A stretch of 64,000 nt of DNA from NCBI GenBank assembly GCA_044508215.1, contig JBIQID010000004.1, forward strand, positions 1 through 64,000, in the 5' to 3' direction. Numbering within the stretch: position 1 is the first letter of the stretch; the number at the start of each line of letters is the position of its first letter. Shown piece after piece: positions 51,595 to 60,261 of this stretch. The position numbers were made by a program, and so were the translations under genes. The notes below the pieces were generated by a model, which saw only the letters and a program-made list of their open reading frames with translations, did not search any database and was not told the DNA's origin. Origin of the DNA: JAEZFI01 sp044508215. Its GTDB lineage: Bacteria; Actinomycetota; Acidimicrobiia; Acidimicrobiales; Microtrichaceae.

Positions 51595-52419
51595 ATGAGC
51601 TCGACCGCGCGGCGGATGTTCGAGTTGATCGAGCCGATCGGAGCGATCCCCTACTGGTCGGACGCTGCGAACACCGAGATGCTGGCCCTCGGGTTCACCG
51701 ACTTCTGGGACACCTACTTCGCCGGTCGGGCCGCTCCGCTGGGAGTCGTTCCGGCGGAGGTCGTGGACGCCTGCTTCTACAACTTCGCCCCAGGGGAGGT
51801 GGCCCGCCACATCCCGAAGGTGTGGCGGACCACGACGCCCGAGGCGGCGATCGCCGCCCGTCGAGCCGGATGCGCACGGGTGCTCCGCGCGGTGCTCGGC
51901 GAACGCGTGGAGGCGCCCGCGTTCGCCCGCACGAGCGAGCTGCTGCTGCGAGCGGCGACCAGCGCACCGGTCGAGGGCAGGCCCATGTACGCAGCGCTGC
52001 TGAGCCTGCCCGTCCCCGATGACCAGCCCGCCCGCTTGTTCCACGCTGCGTCGCTCTTGCGGGAGCACCGCGGCGATGGTCACGTCGCCGCACTCCTCAC
52101 GGAGCAGATCGGCCGCTTGGAGTGCCACGTGCTCTACGCCCTGGCGCGAGACGAGCCCGCCCGGCAGTTCGGGCGCATCCACCACCTTCCCCGCCCGCAG
52201 GTGGACGCGGTGGTCGACGGCATGCGCGACCGCGGCCTGGTCGCCGAGGACGGCTGGCTGAGCGATGAGGGACGGGCGATCCACCAGCGGGTCGAGGACC
52301 TGACCGACGAACTGGCTGCTCCTCCGTACGCGCACCTCAGCGCGGACGAGCTGGCGGAGCTGGCCGCGCTGCTCGAGCCCCTGGCCGCACTGCTCGAAGC
52401 CGACGGGACCGCCGGCTGA
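51595..52419 (+). CDS. SCO6745-family protein (winged-helix-like)
   Basis: 274 residues, soluble and helical. The N-terminal ARRMFELIEPIGAIPYWSD and LGFTDFWDTYFAGRAAPLG phrases and a C-terminal winged-helix-like part (VDAVVDGMRDRGLVAEDGWLSDEGRAIHQRVEDLTDELAAPPY) match the SCO6745 family, actinobacterial proteins of unknown function related in fold to MarR-type proteins. No ribosome-binding site is evident before ATG 51595. Confidence 0.75.
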   Translation: MSSTARRMFELIEPIGAIPYWSDAANTEMLALGFTDFWDTYFAGRAAPLGVVPAEVVDACFYNFAPGEVARHIPKVWRTTTPEAAIAARRAGCARVLRAVLGERVEAPAFARTSELLLRAATSAPVEGRPMYAALLSLPVPDDQPARLFHAASLLREHRGDGHVAALLTEQIGRLECHVLYALARDEPARQFGRIHHLPRPQVDAVVDGMRDRGLVAEDGWLSDEGRAIHQRVEDLTDELAAPPYAHLSADELAELAALLEPLAALLEADGTAG

Positions 52420-52513
52420 GGTGCGGAGCTCGACGCCGACCACCGGAGCCCACCCCTTCGGGCGAGACACGGGGGAGTTTGCACCACGCTCGACCTCGAG
52501 CTGTGACATGCTT

Positions 52514-52529
52514 CCGCCGCTCACGGCGG
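52514..52529 (+). terminator. Hairpin directly upstream of a lipoprotein ribosome-binding site
   Basis: CCGCCG-CTCA-CGGCGG, followed at once by GGGAGGGGG. It may terminate the SCO6745 gene or occlude the ribosome-binding site of the next. Confidence 0.4.
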
Positions 52530-52543
52530 GAGGGGGTCGAGGG

Positions 52544-53077
52544 ATGCGGACGTCCAGGGCGACGGTGGTCCTTGTCATCGCGTTCGGTGCGCTGCTCGTC
52601 GGCTGCGGTGACGACGCGGAGGGAGCGGCCCCAGACTGGGCCGAGGCGTCGGTCTCGATCGGCGACGGCCAGTACCAGGTTGACGACGTCGTCCTCGCAC
52701 TCGCCTACGGCGAGGACGGCTTCTTCAACCTCAGCGGATCACCGGTGGAGCATCCCGAGGAGGACTGCGTGATCGGCCTCAGCGGTGGGATGAACCTGTA
52801 CGGGGACATCCCTCCGGTCGCCGAGGTCGCCGAGCTGGTCGGCCAGCAGCTGATCGTCGAGTTCAGCGGCGACGGTGACGACGCCAACCTCTGCTTCGTC
52901 GGCACCGAGGGGCTGCTCGGCGCCGAGGCAGCGGCGCTGACGATCCACTCGGTCGCCGGTGACCGCGCCGAGTTCACGATGACCGGACGGTTCCTCCGCT
53001 ACGACGAGGAGGGCAACTCCACCCCGGTGGACGCCTCGGCGAAGGGCGCGGCGCGCATCGCCGACGCGGACGTCTGA
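52544..53077 (+). CDS. Putative lipoprotein
   Basis: 177 residues. Lipobox LLVGC (Cys about 21), then an acidic beta-rich domain with two Cys (EDCVIGLSGG and NLCFVGTEG) that may form a disulfide. Not recognised. ATG 52544 follows a GGGAGGGGG ribosome-binding site; the frame upstream of it is non-coding in character. Converges on the lipoprotein gene at 53110. Confidence 0.7.
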   Translation: MRTSRATVVLVIAFGALLVGCGDDAEGAAPDWAEASVSIGDGQYQVDDVVLALAYGEDGFFNLSGSPVEHPEEDCVIGLSGGMNLYGDIPPVAEVAELVGQQLIVEFSGDGDDANLCFVGTEGLLGAEAAALTIHSVAGDRAEFTMTGRFLRYDEEGNSTPVDASAKGAARIADADV

Positions 53078-53109
53078 GCGTTTCGCGTCGAGTCGGGCGC
53101 TCGGCCCGG

Positions 53110-53871
53110 TCAGTCGGTGACCAGCGGTTGCCGCACCTCGTTGCACAGCTCGGTGACCGCGGCGGAGTCGATGGCCGGGGGCGCGGGATCTTCGGGGCTT
53201 CCCGCGTAGTTGGCCAGCTTCAGGGTGCAGCCGAGGACCACACCGTCCTCCGAGAGGACGAACAGCCCGTGCCACGACGCGCTGGACTCCGCGCTGGTGG
53301 TCGTCCCGGCGAAGCTCCACCCCTCGGGTGCCTCGGCGTCGGTCATCGGAGGATGCCACGAGATGCCCCGGGCGCCGAGGCTCGACTCCCTGATGATCTC
53401 GATCGGTGAGTCCTCGGTGAAGCGGTTGGTCTCGACGACCACGTCGATCCCGCCGTCGGCACCGTCGACGATGACGCCCATGCTGGTGCCACCCCCGCCG
53501 GCCCTGCAGCGGTAGCCGGTGCCGGAGGGTCCGCCCGACTGGACCGCGATGTTCGGGTTGCCGGGACTTCCGACGAAGCCCTGCGTCAAGGGAACGAGTG
53601 CATCGCAGTCGATCACCGTCGCGATGGACCCCACCCGGAAGACGCTGCCTGCGCTGCCGCCACTGGCACCGTCCTCGCCGCTGCCGCCGGTGTCGTCACT
53701 GCTGGTCTCGTCACTGCCGATGACGTCACCGCTGGGCGCATCGCCGTCGGGCGAGGTGTCATCGGTGCCGGGGTCGATGACGGTCGCGCCGTCCCCCTCG
53801 CCCGACCCGCATGCAGCAAGGCTCACTGCGAAGAGCATCGCAGCGGCCAGGTAGAGCATCGTGCGACGCAT
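53110..53871 (-). CDS. Putative DUF3558-like lipoprotein
   Basis: 253 residues. Lipobox SLAAC (Cys about 21), an Asp/Gly/Ser-rich tether of about 55 residues, and a globular domain containing four Cys at IDCDALVPL, GYRCRAGGG, VLGCTLKLAN and ELCNEV. The DCDALVPL and late AVTELCNEV wording resembles DUF3558-type actinobacterial lipoproteins, but the match is weak. ATG 53871 is preceded by GGGGG ribosome-binding bases 7 nt upstream. Confidence 0.65.
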   Translation of the reverse strand: MRRTMLYLAAAMLFAVSLAACGSGEGDGATVIDPGTDDTSPDGDAPSGDVIGSDETSSDDTGGSGEDGASGGSAGSVFRVGSIATVIDCDALVPLTQGFVGSPGNPNIAVQSGGPSGTGYRCRAGGGGTSMGVIVDGADGGIDVVVETNRFTEDSPIEIIRESSLGARGISWHPPMTDAEAPEGWSFAGTTTSAESSASWHGLFVLSEDGVVLGCTLKLANYAGSPEDPAPPAIDSAAVTELCNEVRQPLVTD

Positions 53872-53980
53872 GTGTGGTCCCCCTCATGCATGCCCGAAGC
53901 GGCCCGCTCCCGCCTCGGGCGCTCTCGAAACCTACCGTTCTGATGCGAACGCCTCAACGAGTCCACCCCGTCCCGTCATG

Positions 53981-54062
53981 CCGTGCGACGACAGACCTGT
54001 GCACGGTGCCTCGTTCTGTCATGCGAGGAGCGACAGAGATGTCGCACCTGGCATGACAGAAC
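53981..54062. other. Tandem hairpins downstream of tRNA-Ala
   Basis: Hairpin A: GTTCTGTCATGC (54013-54024) pairs perfectly with GCATGACAGAAC (54051-54062); inside it GCGACA-GAGA-TGTCGC (54030-54045) forms a second stem with a GNRA tetraloop. Hairpin B: CCGTGC (53981-53986) with GCACGG (54001-54006). Hairpin A begins 4 nt after the encoded CCA of the tRNA and may be its terminator. The motif GTCATGC occurs three times, twice direct and once inverted. No T-run is present. Confidence 0.5.
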
Positions 54063-54066
54063 CGGG

Positions 54067-54143
54067 TGGTGGAGGCGATGGGACTCGAACCCACGACCCC
54101 CTGCTTGCAAAGCAGGTGCTCTAGCCAGCTGAGCTACGCCCCC
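54067..54143 (-). tRNA. tRNA-Ala (anticodon UGC)
   Basis: 77 nt including an encoded CCA. Acceptor stem GGGGGCG / CGCCTCC with one G-U pair and discriminator A, D-arm GCTCAGCTGGCTAGAGC, anticodon stem CCTGC / GCAGG around TTTGCAA (anticodon TGC at 54109-54107), T-arm GTGGGTTCGAGTCCCAT. Upstream on the minus strand TTCGCC (54184-54179) and TAGGAT (54161-54156), 17 bp apart, form a promoter giving a short 5' leader. Confidence 0.97.
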
Positions 54144-54204
54144 GAAGGGACCCGCATCCTACCGATGCCCGCCGCTGGGGCGAACCTGGCGGCCGACGTC
54201 GCCG

Positions 54205-54708
54205 TCAGAGGACGGAGACGGGCGGCGAGTTCTCGTCGATGACGCCGACCACCTCGGTGGTCGGCGGGGCCGGATCGATCTGGCCCGGATCCAGGTTCAC
54301 CTCGCCGAGGCCGGGGTCGCCAGCACCGGGATCGTCGGTGCCGGGCTCGCCTGCGCCGGGGTCAGCCGGATCCACCACCGGGTCGTCGACCGAGTCACGT
54401 TCCAACGTGTTGCGGGGTGCGTCGAGCACCGAGACCGTGGACGGGTCCCGCTCCTCGATCTCGCCCTGCACGTCGACCGGGTCCGTCGGCGTCCGCTGAG
54501 CCACGAGCATCGTGATGCCGAGGCCCATCAGCGCCACGCCCACCGCCAGCACGACGACACCACCACGGCGGCGCCACGTCCGCCGACGCCGAGCGCGGCG
54601 GGCGGCGGCACGGCTGGGGGTGGCGGGGGAGGAGCTCGCCTCCGCGGGGGCGTCGGAGGGCGGCGGGTCCAGCACCTCGGTGGGCGCCGTGGGCCGATCG
54701 CTGATCAC
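54205..54708 (-). CDS. Single-pass membrane protein of unknown function
   Basis: 167 residues. A basic Arg-rich segment (AARRARRRRTWRRR) precedes one transmembrane helix at about 49-70; the exterior part is Asp/Pro/Gly-rich with repeats of DPGAG/PGTDD type. No recognised domain. ATG 54708 overlaps the prfC stop by 4 bp, so it belongs to the prfC transcription unit. Confidence 0.6.
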   Translation of the reverse strand: MISDRPTAPTEVLDPPPSDAPAEASSSPATPSRAAARRARRRRTWRRRGGVVVLAVGVALMGLGITMLVAQRTPTDPVDVQGEIEERDPSTVSVLDAPRNTLERDSVDDPVVDPADPGAGEPGTDDPGAGDPGLGEVNLDPGQIDPAPPTTEVVGVIDENSPPVSVL

Positions 54709-56294
54709 TGGCGCAGTGCTCCGTCGGCCACGAGCTTCTCCAGGGTGAGATCCGGCTCCTCGGAGACGAGCCGGTCCAACCAGTATGTGCTCTCGAACAG
54801 CGCGATCAGTGCACCATCGCTCCGCTCGAGCACGTCGACGCCCCGCATCGCCCGAAGTCGGTCCCTGCTCTCGGCGTCCGTGCGCCGCGCGACCTGGTAC
54901 GAGGTGTGGGACAGCTCCACCGGCGCGCCGAACTCGTTCTCCAGCCGGTACTGCACCACCTCGAACTGCATCGGACCCACCGCGGCGAGGATCGGCGCCT
55001 GGTCGCCGACGTCGGGGTCGCGCAGCACCTGCACCACCCCCTCCTCGTCCATCTGTGCGATGCCACGACGGAACTGCTTGAACCGACCGGTGTCCTTCGT
55101 GCGGGCGACCGTGAAGTGCTCCGGTGCGAACGCCGGGATCGGCGGGAACTCCACCGGGTCGCCCACGAAGAGGCTGTCGCCCACGCGCACGTCGTTCGCG
55201 TTGACCAGGCCGACGACGTCGCCGGGGTACGCCTCGTCCATCGTCTCGCGCTCCTGGCCCGACACCTGGTGCGCGTACTTCGTGGCGAACGGCTTCCCGG
55301 TCCGCCCGTGCGTCACGACCATGCCCCGCTCGAAGCGGCCGGAGCAGACCCGGAGGAACGCGATCCGGTCGCGGTGGGCTGGGTCCATGTTCGCCTGCAC
55401 CTTGAAGACGAAGCCGGCGAACGGCGCGTCGACCGGACGCGAACCGCCGTCGGTCGTGGGCCGCGCCGACGGAGCCGGCACCAGGTCGACCACTGCGTCG
55501 AGCAGCTTGCGCACCCCGAAGTTCGTCATGGCAGAGCCAACGAAGGTGGGGGTCTGTTCGCCGCCGAGGAACAGCTCCATGTCGAGCGTCTGCCCCGTCG
55601 CCTCGAACAGCTCGACCTCGTCCTGCGCCGCCGTCCAGGCGTCGCCCTCCTCGGCTGCGGCCCGCTCCGGGTCCACGTCCTCCTCAGGCGCGATCGTCGA
55701 CCCGTGCGCAGTTCGCGTGAACTTCGTGTACGACCCGTCGCGGCAGTCGATGACCCCACGGAAGTCGCCGGCGAACCCCACCGGCCAGGTCACGGGAGCG
55801 GGCTGCAGCCCGATCTGCGCCTCGATCTCGTCGAGCAGCTCGATGCCGTCCCGACCCGGGTGGTCCCACTTGTTCAGGAACGACAGGAGCGGGATGCCCC
55901 GCTCGCGGCACACCTCGAACAGCTTGAGCGTCTGCGGCTCGATGCCCTTCGCCGAGTCGAGCACCATCACCGCCGCGTCGGCCGCCGTGAGCACGCGGTA
56001 CGTGTCCTCGGAGAAGTCGCGGTGGCCCGGCGTGTCGAGCAGGTTCACCACGCAGTCCCGGTATGGGAACTGCAGCACCGTGGATGTGATGGAGATGCCG
56101 CGCTGCTGTTCGAGCGCCATCCAGTCGGAGGTGGCGGAGCGCCGGTCCTGCCGGGCCTTCACCGCCCCCGCCTCCTTCGAGAGCGCGCCGCCGTAGAGGA
56201 GGAACTTCTCGGTGAGGGTCGTCTTCCCGGCGTCGGGATGGGAGATGATCGCGAACGTCCGGCGGCGCGACGCCTCCGCCGTGACGTCGCTCAC
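54705..56294 (-). CDS. prfC: Peptide chain release factor 3
   Basis: 529 residues, the normal RF3 length. GTPase motifs G1 SHPDAGKTTLTEKF, G3 DTPGHRDFSEDTYR and G4 NKWDHPGRD, then the RF3-specific C-terminal region (MQFEVVQYRLENEFGAPVE). RF3-GTP ejects RF1/RF2 from the ribosome after peptide release. The initiator overlaps the stop of the serine hydrolase gene, so the two are coupled. Confidence 0.95.
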   Translation of the reverse strand: MSDVTAEASRRRTFAIISHPDAGKTTLTEKFLLYGGALSKEAGAVKARQDRRSATSDWMALEQQRGISITSTVLQFPYRDCVVNLLDTPGHRDFSEDTYRVLTAADAAVMVLDSAKGIEPQTLKLFEVCRERGIPLLSFLNKWDHPGRDGIELLDEIEAQIGLQPAPVTWPVGFAGDFRGVIDCRDGSYTKFTRTAHGSTIAPEEDVDPERAAAEEGDAWTAAQDEVELFEATGQTLDMELFLGGEQTPTFVGSAMTNFGVRKLLDAVVDLVPAPSARPTTDGGSRPVDAPFAGFVFKVQANMDPAHRDRIAFLRVCSGRFERGMVVTHGRTGKPFATKYAHQVSGQERETMDEAYPGDVVGLVNANDVRVGDSLFVGDPVEFPPIPAFAPEHFTVARTKDTGRFKQFRRGIAQMDEEGVVQVLRDPDVGDQAPILAAVGPMQFEVVQYRLENEFGAPVELSHTSYQVARRTDAESRDRLRAMRGVDVLERSDGALIALFESTYWLDRLVSEEPDLTLEKLVADGALRQ

Positions 56295-57526
56295 CTGAGA
56301 GCCGCGACGGTGGCGTCGATCAGCGCCTTGGTCCGCGGGTCGCCGGCGAGGCCGAGCTGCATCTGGTTCATCACGTAGCCGAACCCGATCCCGCTCTCGG
56401 GGTCGGCGAAGCCCACGGCGCCACCAGCGCCGTAGTGGCCGAACGCACCGGTGGTGCCGAACGGCGAGAACATCGAGTCGCGCATGAAGCCGAGGCCGAA
56501 GGGGATCTCGAACATGAGCACCGCGTCGGGGCCGCTGACCTGCACCTCGGTGGCCCGGGCGAGCGTGTCCTCACCCAGCAGGCGGACGCCGCCGACGGAA
56601 CCAACGCACGCCGCGTACATCCGGGCGAGCGAGCGGGCGTTGCCGATGCCGTTCGCCGCGCCCAGCTCGGCACGCCACAGGGCCGGGTCGTTCCACACGT
56701 TCCCGCCGCTGAACGCGCCGCCGGGCCCGGTGAGGGCGCGGCCGATCAGGTTGTCGGGGCCGAGCAGCTGCTCGAGCATCGCCACGAGGCTGCCCATCGT
56801 GGCCGAGCCGTCGTCGCCGTCGATCGGCGCCGCCTCGGTGCCGGTGGGGAGCGGCGACTCGGCGCCCGGGAGCCCCAGGTCGGCGGGCACCCCGAAGGGG
56901 ATCAGCTTCGCCACGCGGGAGTGCTCTGAGTCGGGGAGGCCGATCCAGAGGTCGAGCCCGAGAGGCCCCGCGACCTCGTCGGCGAAGATCTCGCCCAGCG
57001 ACCGGCCGCTGGCCCGTCGGATCACCTCGCCCACCAGGAAGCCGTAGGTCACGGCGTGGTAGCCGTGGCGGCTGCCCGGCTCCCAGATCGGGGTCGAGGC
57101 GGCCAGCGCGTCGACCGCCTCGGTCCACCCCAACGCCCCCTCGTAGGAGACGGGTCGGTCGGTGTCGGGCAGGCCGGCCTTGTGCGACAGCAGCCAGCTC
57201 ACCGGGATGTCCCCCTTGCCGGCCTCGTCGAACTCGGGCCAGTACTTCCCGACGGGCGCGTCGAGGTCCAGCTCGCCGCGCTGCGAGAGCAGGTGGGCGA
57301 CGATCGCGGTGGCGCCCTTCGTGGCCGAGAACATGAGCTGGAGCGTGTCGTCGGTGTACGCGCCCGCGCCGGCTGCAAGGTTGCCGCCGACCAGGTCGAC
57401 GAGGCACTCGTCGCCGCGCCACACCGACACCGCCGCGCCCACCTCGCCCCGCGACGCGAAGTTCTCCTCGAAGGCCTCGCGAACGCCCTCGAAGCCTGCT
57501 GCCACCTGTCCCTGTGCCGTCACCAC
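56291..57526 (-). CDS. Class C beta-lactamase-fold serine hydrolase (EstB-like)
   Basis: 411 residues, no signal peptide. Catalytic SATK in FSATKGATA (Ser about 69, Lys about 72), the second motif near HGYHAVTYGFLVGEV (Tyr), and a glycine-rich C-terminal GHYGAGGAVGFADP in place of the KTG box. The fold includes esterases, D-aminopeptidases and beta-lactamases; cytoplasmic location makes esterase more likely. GTG 57526 has TAGCCT (57539-57534) ending 7 nt upstream, and the TAG of that hexamer is the stop codon of the preceding gene. Confidence 0.87.
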   Translation of the reverse strand: MVTAQGQVAAGFEGVREAFEENFASRGEVGAAVSVWRGDECLVDLVGGNLAAGAGAYTDDTLQLMFSATKGATAIVAHLLSQRGELDLDAPVGKYWPEFDEAGKGDIPVSWLLSHKAGLPDTDRPVSYEGALGWTEAVDALAASTPIWEPGSRHGYHAVTYGFLVGEVIRRASGRSLGEIFADEVAGPLGLDLWIGLPDSEHSRVAKLIPFGVPADLGLPGAESPLPTGTEAAPIDGDDGSATMGSLVAMLEQLLGPDNLIGRALTGPGGAFSGGNVWNDPALWRAELGAANGIGNARSLARMYAACVGSVGGVRLLGEDTLARATEVQVSGPDAVLMFEIPFGLGFMRDSMFSPFGTTGAFGHYGAGGAVGFADPESGIGFGYVMNQMQLGLAGDPRTKALIDATVAALR

Positions 57527-57536
57527 GGCGGAAAGG

Positions 57537-57770
57537 CTACGGCCCGAGGAGTGGCGTGGGCGACCCGGTCCCGGGGTCGTCCGACACGCTGATCGCGAGC
57601 GGCATCACGACGCCCGCGGTCACCACGAGCGCGGCGATGATCGCCACGACCACGCGGATGGAGCGAAGGCGGCGCGCTCCGGCTGCGGACGTCTGCCGTC
57701 GCTGCCCTGCCGGCTGGTTCCGCGGTGGGGTCGGCTTCCGCTTCGCTCCGGACGACTTCCGCTTCGCCAC
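57537..57770 (-). CDS. Small basic single-pass membrane protein
   Basis: 77 residues. Very basic N-terminus (MAKRKSSGAKRKPTPPRNQ), one hydrophobic helix at about 40-60, short exterior tail. Not recognised. GTG 57770 lies 1 bp after the response-regulator stop, consistent with one transcription unit. Its stop codon doubles as part of a -10 element for the next gene. Confidence 0.55.
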   Translation of the reverse strand: MAKRKSSGAKRKPTPPRNQPAGQRRQTSAAGARRLRSIRVVVAIIAALVVTAGVVMPLAISVSDDPGTGSPTPLLGP

Positions 57771-57771
57771 G

Positions 57772-58407
57772 TCAGACCGCCGGCTCCAGGTCGATGATCC
57801 CGAGGCGCACCGCGGACAGCACCGCGTGGGTGAGGCTCTGGGTGTCGAGCTTCCGGTAGATGCCGTTCAGATGGTTGTGCACGGTCTTCTGGGTGATGCC
57901 CAGCTCGCGGGCCACCTGCTTGGTGCCGAGGCCGTTCGCGATCTTCTGGAGGATCTCCACCTGACGCTTCGACAGCAGCTCGTCGCGCTCGGCGACCTTC
58001 TCTGCGTGCTCCAGCATCGACACGGCGATCTGCGGCGACAGCACGGTCTCACCCTTGGCGGCGGCCCTGACCGTGTCAAGCACCTGCTTGAACGAGGTGC
58101 CCTTCGTCAGGTACCCGACCGCGCCGGCCCGCAGCGCCTGGCCGGTTCGCATCGCGTCGTCGTGCATCGACAGGACCACCACGCGGGTCTGCGGGCGTTC
58201 CGCCATGATCCGCTTCGTCGCAGCGATGCCGTCGAGCACCGGCATCGACAGGTCCATCAGCACCACGTCCGGCTGGGTGCGACGGACGAGCTCCACCGCC
58301 TCCTCGCCGTTCGCCGCCTCGCCGACGACCTCTTCGCCGGCACCCTCCAACCCGCGGCGGATGCCCTCCCGCAGGATCTGGTGGTCGTCGCAGAGCAGGA
58401 TCCTCAT
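57772..58407 (-). CDS. NarL/LuxR-type response regulator
   Basis: 211 residues. Receiver domain with DD at 8-9 (LLCDDH), phosphoacceptor Asp about 54 in VVLMDLSMPVLDG, and Lys in LTKGTS; LuxR helix-turn-helix at the C-terminus (LSKRQVEILQKIANGLGTKQVARELGITQKTVHNHLNGIYRKL). Its partner is the histidine kinase 1 bp upstream. ATG 58407. Confidence 0.94.
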   Translation of the reverse strand: MRILLCDDHQILREGIRRGLEGAGEEVVGEAANGEEAVELVRRTQPDVVLMDLSMPVLDGIAATKRIMAERPQTRVVVLSMHDDAMRTGQALRAGAVGYLTKGTSFKQVLDTVRAAAKGETVLSPQIAVSMLEHAEKVAERDELLSKRQVEILQKIANGLGTKQVARELGITQKTVHNHLNGIYRKLDTQSLTHAVLSAVRLGIIDLEPAV

Positions 58408-58408
58408 G

Positions 58409-60205
58409 TCAGATCTCCTGTGTCTCGGTCGCGCCGGTGGTGACGGCGATGGTGGTGCCCCGGCCCGGGGCGCTGTCGATGGTGAGGCGGGCTCCGATCA
58501 CACCGGCACGCTCACGCATGCCGACGAGCCCATAGGCGTTGTCGCGGACGACCTGCTCGGGCTCGAAGCCCCGGCCGTCGTCCGTGATGCGGAGGGTGCC
58601 GACGCCGTCGCGCACCTCCCAGCTGACGATCACGTGGGTGGCCTCCGCGTGGCGGTCGATGTTCGAGAGCGACTCGAGCAGGATCCGGAGGAGCTCGTTC
58701 TCCACCGGCACCGGGAGGTGGCTGCCCGGGTCGAGGACGCGCCACTCCACGTGGAGGTCGGTGCGGCGCCGGAAGCGGTCGAGGAGCTCGGCGCCCACAC
58801 GGGCGAGCGGCTGGTCGACGGTGACCTCGCTGCGCAGCTGGCGGAGCGTCTCCCGCAGCTCCTCGAGCGCATGGTCCACATCCGCTCGGAGGTTGCCCAG
58901 CTCGGTGGCGGAGGGACGGTCGACGTCGGTGATCCGCTCCAGCTCGAAGCCCACGTAGGTGAGCCACTGGCCGAGGCGGTCGTGCAGCTCGCGTGCGATG
59001 CGCGTCCGCTCCTCCTCGGTGCCGAGCGAACGGAGGCGGCCGTAGCGGACGGCGTTGTCGAGCATCAGCGCGAAGCCGTCGGCCAGGTCGTCGAGCAGCG
59101 CAGCGTGGTGGTGGCCGTAGTGACCCGGCTGCTGGTGCTCCACGCCGAGCAGGCCCACGACGCGGTCGCGGATCTGGAGCCGCACGTACATGCCGGATCC
59201 CGACGACGCGGCGATCCCGCTGCCGTGGAACGAACCGGCCAGGACGGTTCCGGGCACGTCGAGCGAGCGCCGCAGCGGCGGAGGCAGGTCGTCGGTGGTG
59301 AAGCTGGGCCGCAGGACGCATCCCTCGGCCAGCTTCGGGATCCACTCGCCGTGCTGGGGGTCGTGGGCGAGGAGGCACACCACCGAGGGGGCGAACGTGG
59401 TGGTCACCTGCTCGCGGACGCTGTCGATCGCGTCCCTCACGTTCAGCGACGCGGGCAGCCGCGCTGCGACCACGTTCAGCATCGCCAGCAGGTCGTTGGT
59501 CTCCACCAGCGCGTCCATCGACGCGCCTGCTGCACGGCGGCGGTGCTCCGCTTCCAGGAGCGCGTCGCGGGCGTACCCGGCGCCGGCCACAGCTGCCCCG
59601 AGGGCGACGACGGCGAGGGCCGCCCGCACGATGCCGGACGCCGCGGCCTCGTCGAGCACCGCGGCGCGGACGCCCAGCGCGACCATCGACGCTCCCGCGG
59701 TCGCTGCAGCGGAGATCGCTCCGGTCCCGTAGCCCCAACCGAGCGCGGCGAGCGCCACGGCGACGACCGGCACCGCCGCGAACGGGCTGTCCCAGGCCCC
59801 GGACCAGCCGATGGCTGCACCGAGGATCACCGCGTCGATCAGCGCCGGGGCTCGGTCGACCTGACGGCGGCTGCCCAGCTTGAGGGGCAGGACGCTGCGC
59901 CAGACGGTGAGCGGCACGCACACGGCCATCGTGACGAGCGCATCACCGGTGATCCCTTGGGGGCGCACGACCGCGGCGACGAGCCCCACCATCACGGCGG
60001 TCCAGCGGACCACGACCACCACCGGCGAGACCAGGGCCCGCAGGGCGGGCGGAGCGGCCAGCCGGCGGGCCGAGTCGTCCAGGCCCCCGTGGGGGATGGC
60101 CCGCAGCGCGGCGACCATCTCGTCGAGCCCGACCACCGGCATCGGGGCGCGACGGGGCGCGCGTGCCACGACGGGCGTCGACGTCGGCTCGAGGGTGGAG
60201 GTCAT
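58409..60205 (-). CDS. Membrane histidine kinase with GAF domain (HisKA_3)
   Basis: 598 residues. About six N-terminal transmembrane helices in two groups (around 60-110 and 140-210), a GAF-like sensor (about 245-385, with VVCLLAHDPQHGEW and LLGVEHQQPGHYG), dimerisation/phosphoacceptor ARELHDRLGQWLTYVGFEL and the ATPase N/G boxes (LLESLSNIDRHAEATHV, DDGRGFEPEQV, GLVGMRERAGVIG). It phosphorylates the adjacent NarL-type regulator. Signal unknown. ATG 60205 has a GGAGGGGG ribosome-binding site. Confidence 0.92.
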   Translation of the reverse strand: MTSTLEPTSTPVVARAPRRAPMPVVGLDEMVAALRAIPHGGLDDSARRLAAPPALRALVSPVVVVVRWTAVMVGLVAAVVRPQGITGDALVTMAVCVPLTVWRSVLPLKLGSRRQVDRAPALIDAVILGAAIGWSGAWDSPFAAVPVVAVALAALGWGYGTGAISAAATAGASMVALGVRAAVLDEAAASGIVRAALAVVALGAAVAGAGYARDALLEAEHRRRAAGASMDALVETNDLLAMLNVVAARLPASLNVRDAIDSVREQVTTTFAPSVVCLLAHDPQHGEWIPKLAEGCVLRPSFTTDDLPPPLRRSLDVPGTVLAGSFHGSGIAASSGSGMYVRLQIRDRVVGLLGVEHQQPGHYGHHHAALLDDLADGFALMLDNAVRYGRLRSLGTEEERTRIARELHDRLGQWLTYVGFELERITDVDRPSATELGNLRADVDHALEELRETLRQLRSEVTVDQPLARVGAELLDRFRRRTDLHVEWRVLDPGSHLPVPVENELLRILLESLSNIDRHAEATHVIVSWEVRDGVGTLRITDDGRGFEPEQVVRDNAYGLVGMRERAGVIGARLTIDSAPGRGTTIAVTTGATETQEI

Positions 60206-60261
60206 GGTCGTTCCCCCTCCTCATCGGCACCCCGGCCGACGCACTCAAGGGAACGCCGCGG

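Noticed and set aside
54013..54143. tRNA-Ala as an integration site with flanking island
   Set aside because: No integrase, no duplicated tRNA 3' end and no change in base composition is visible on either side.
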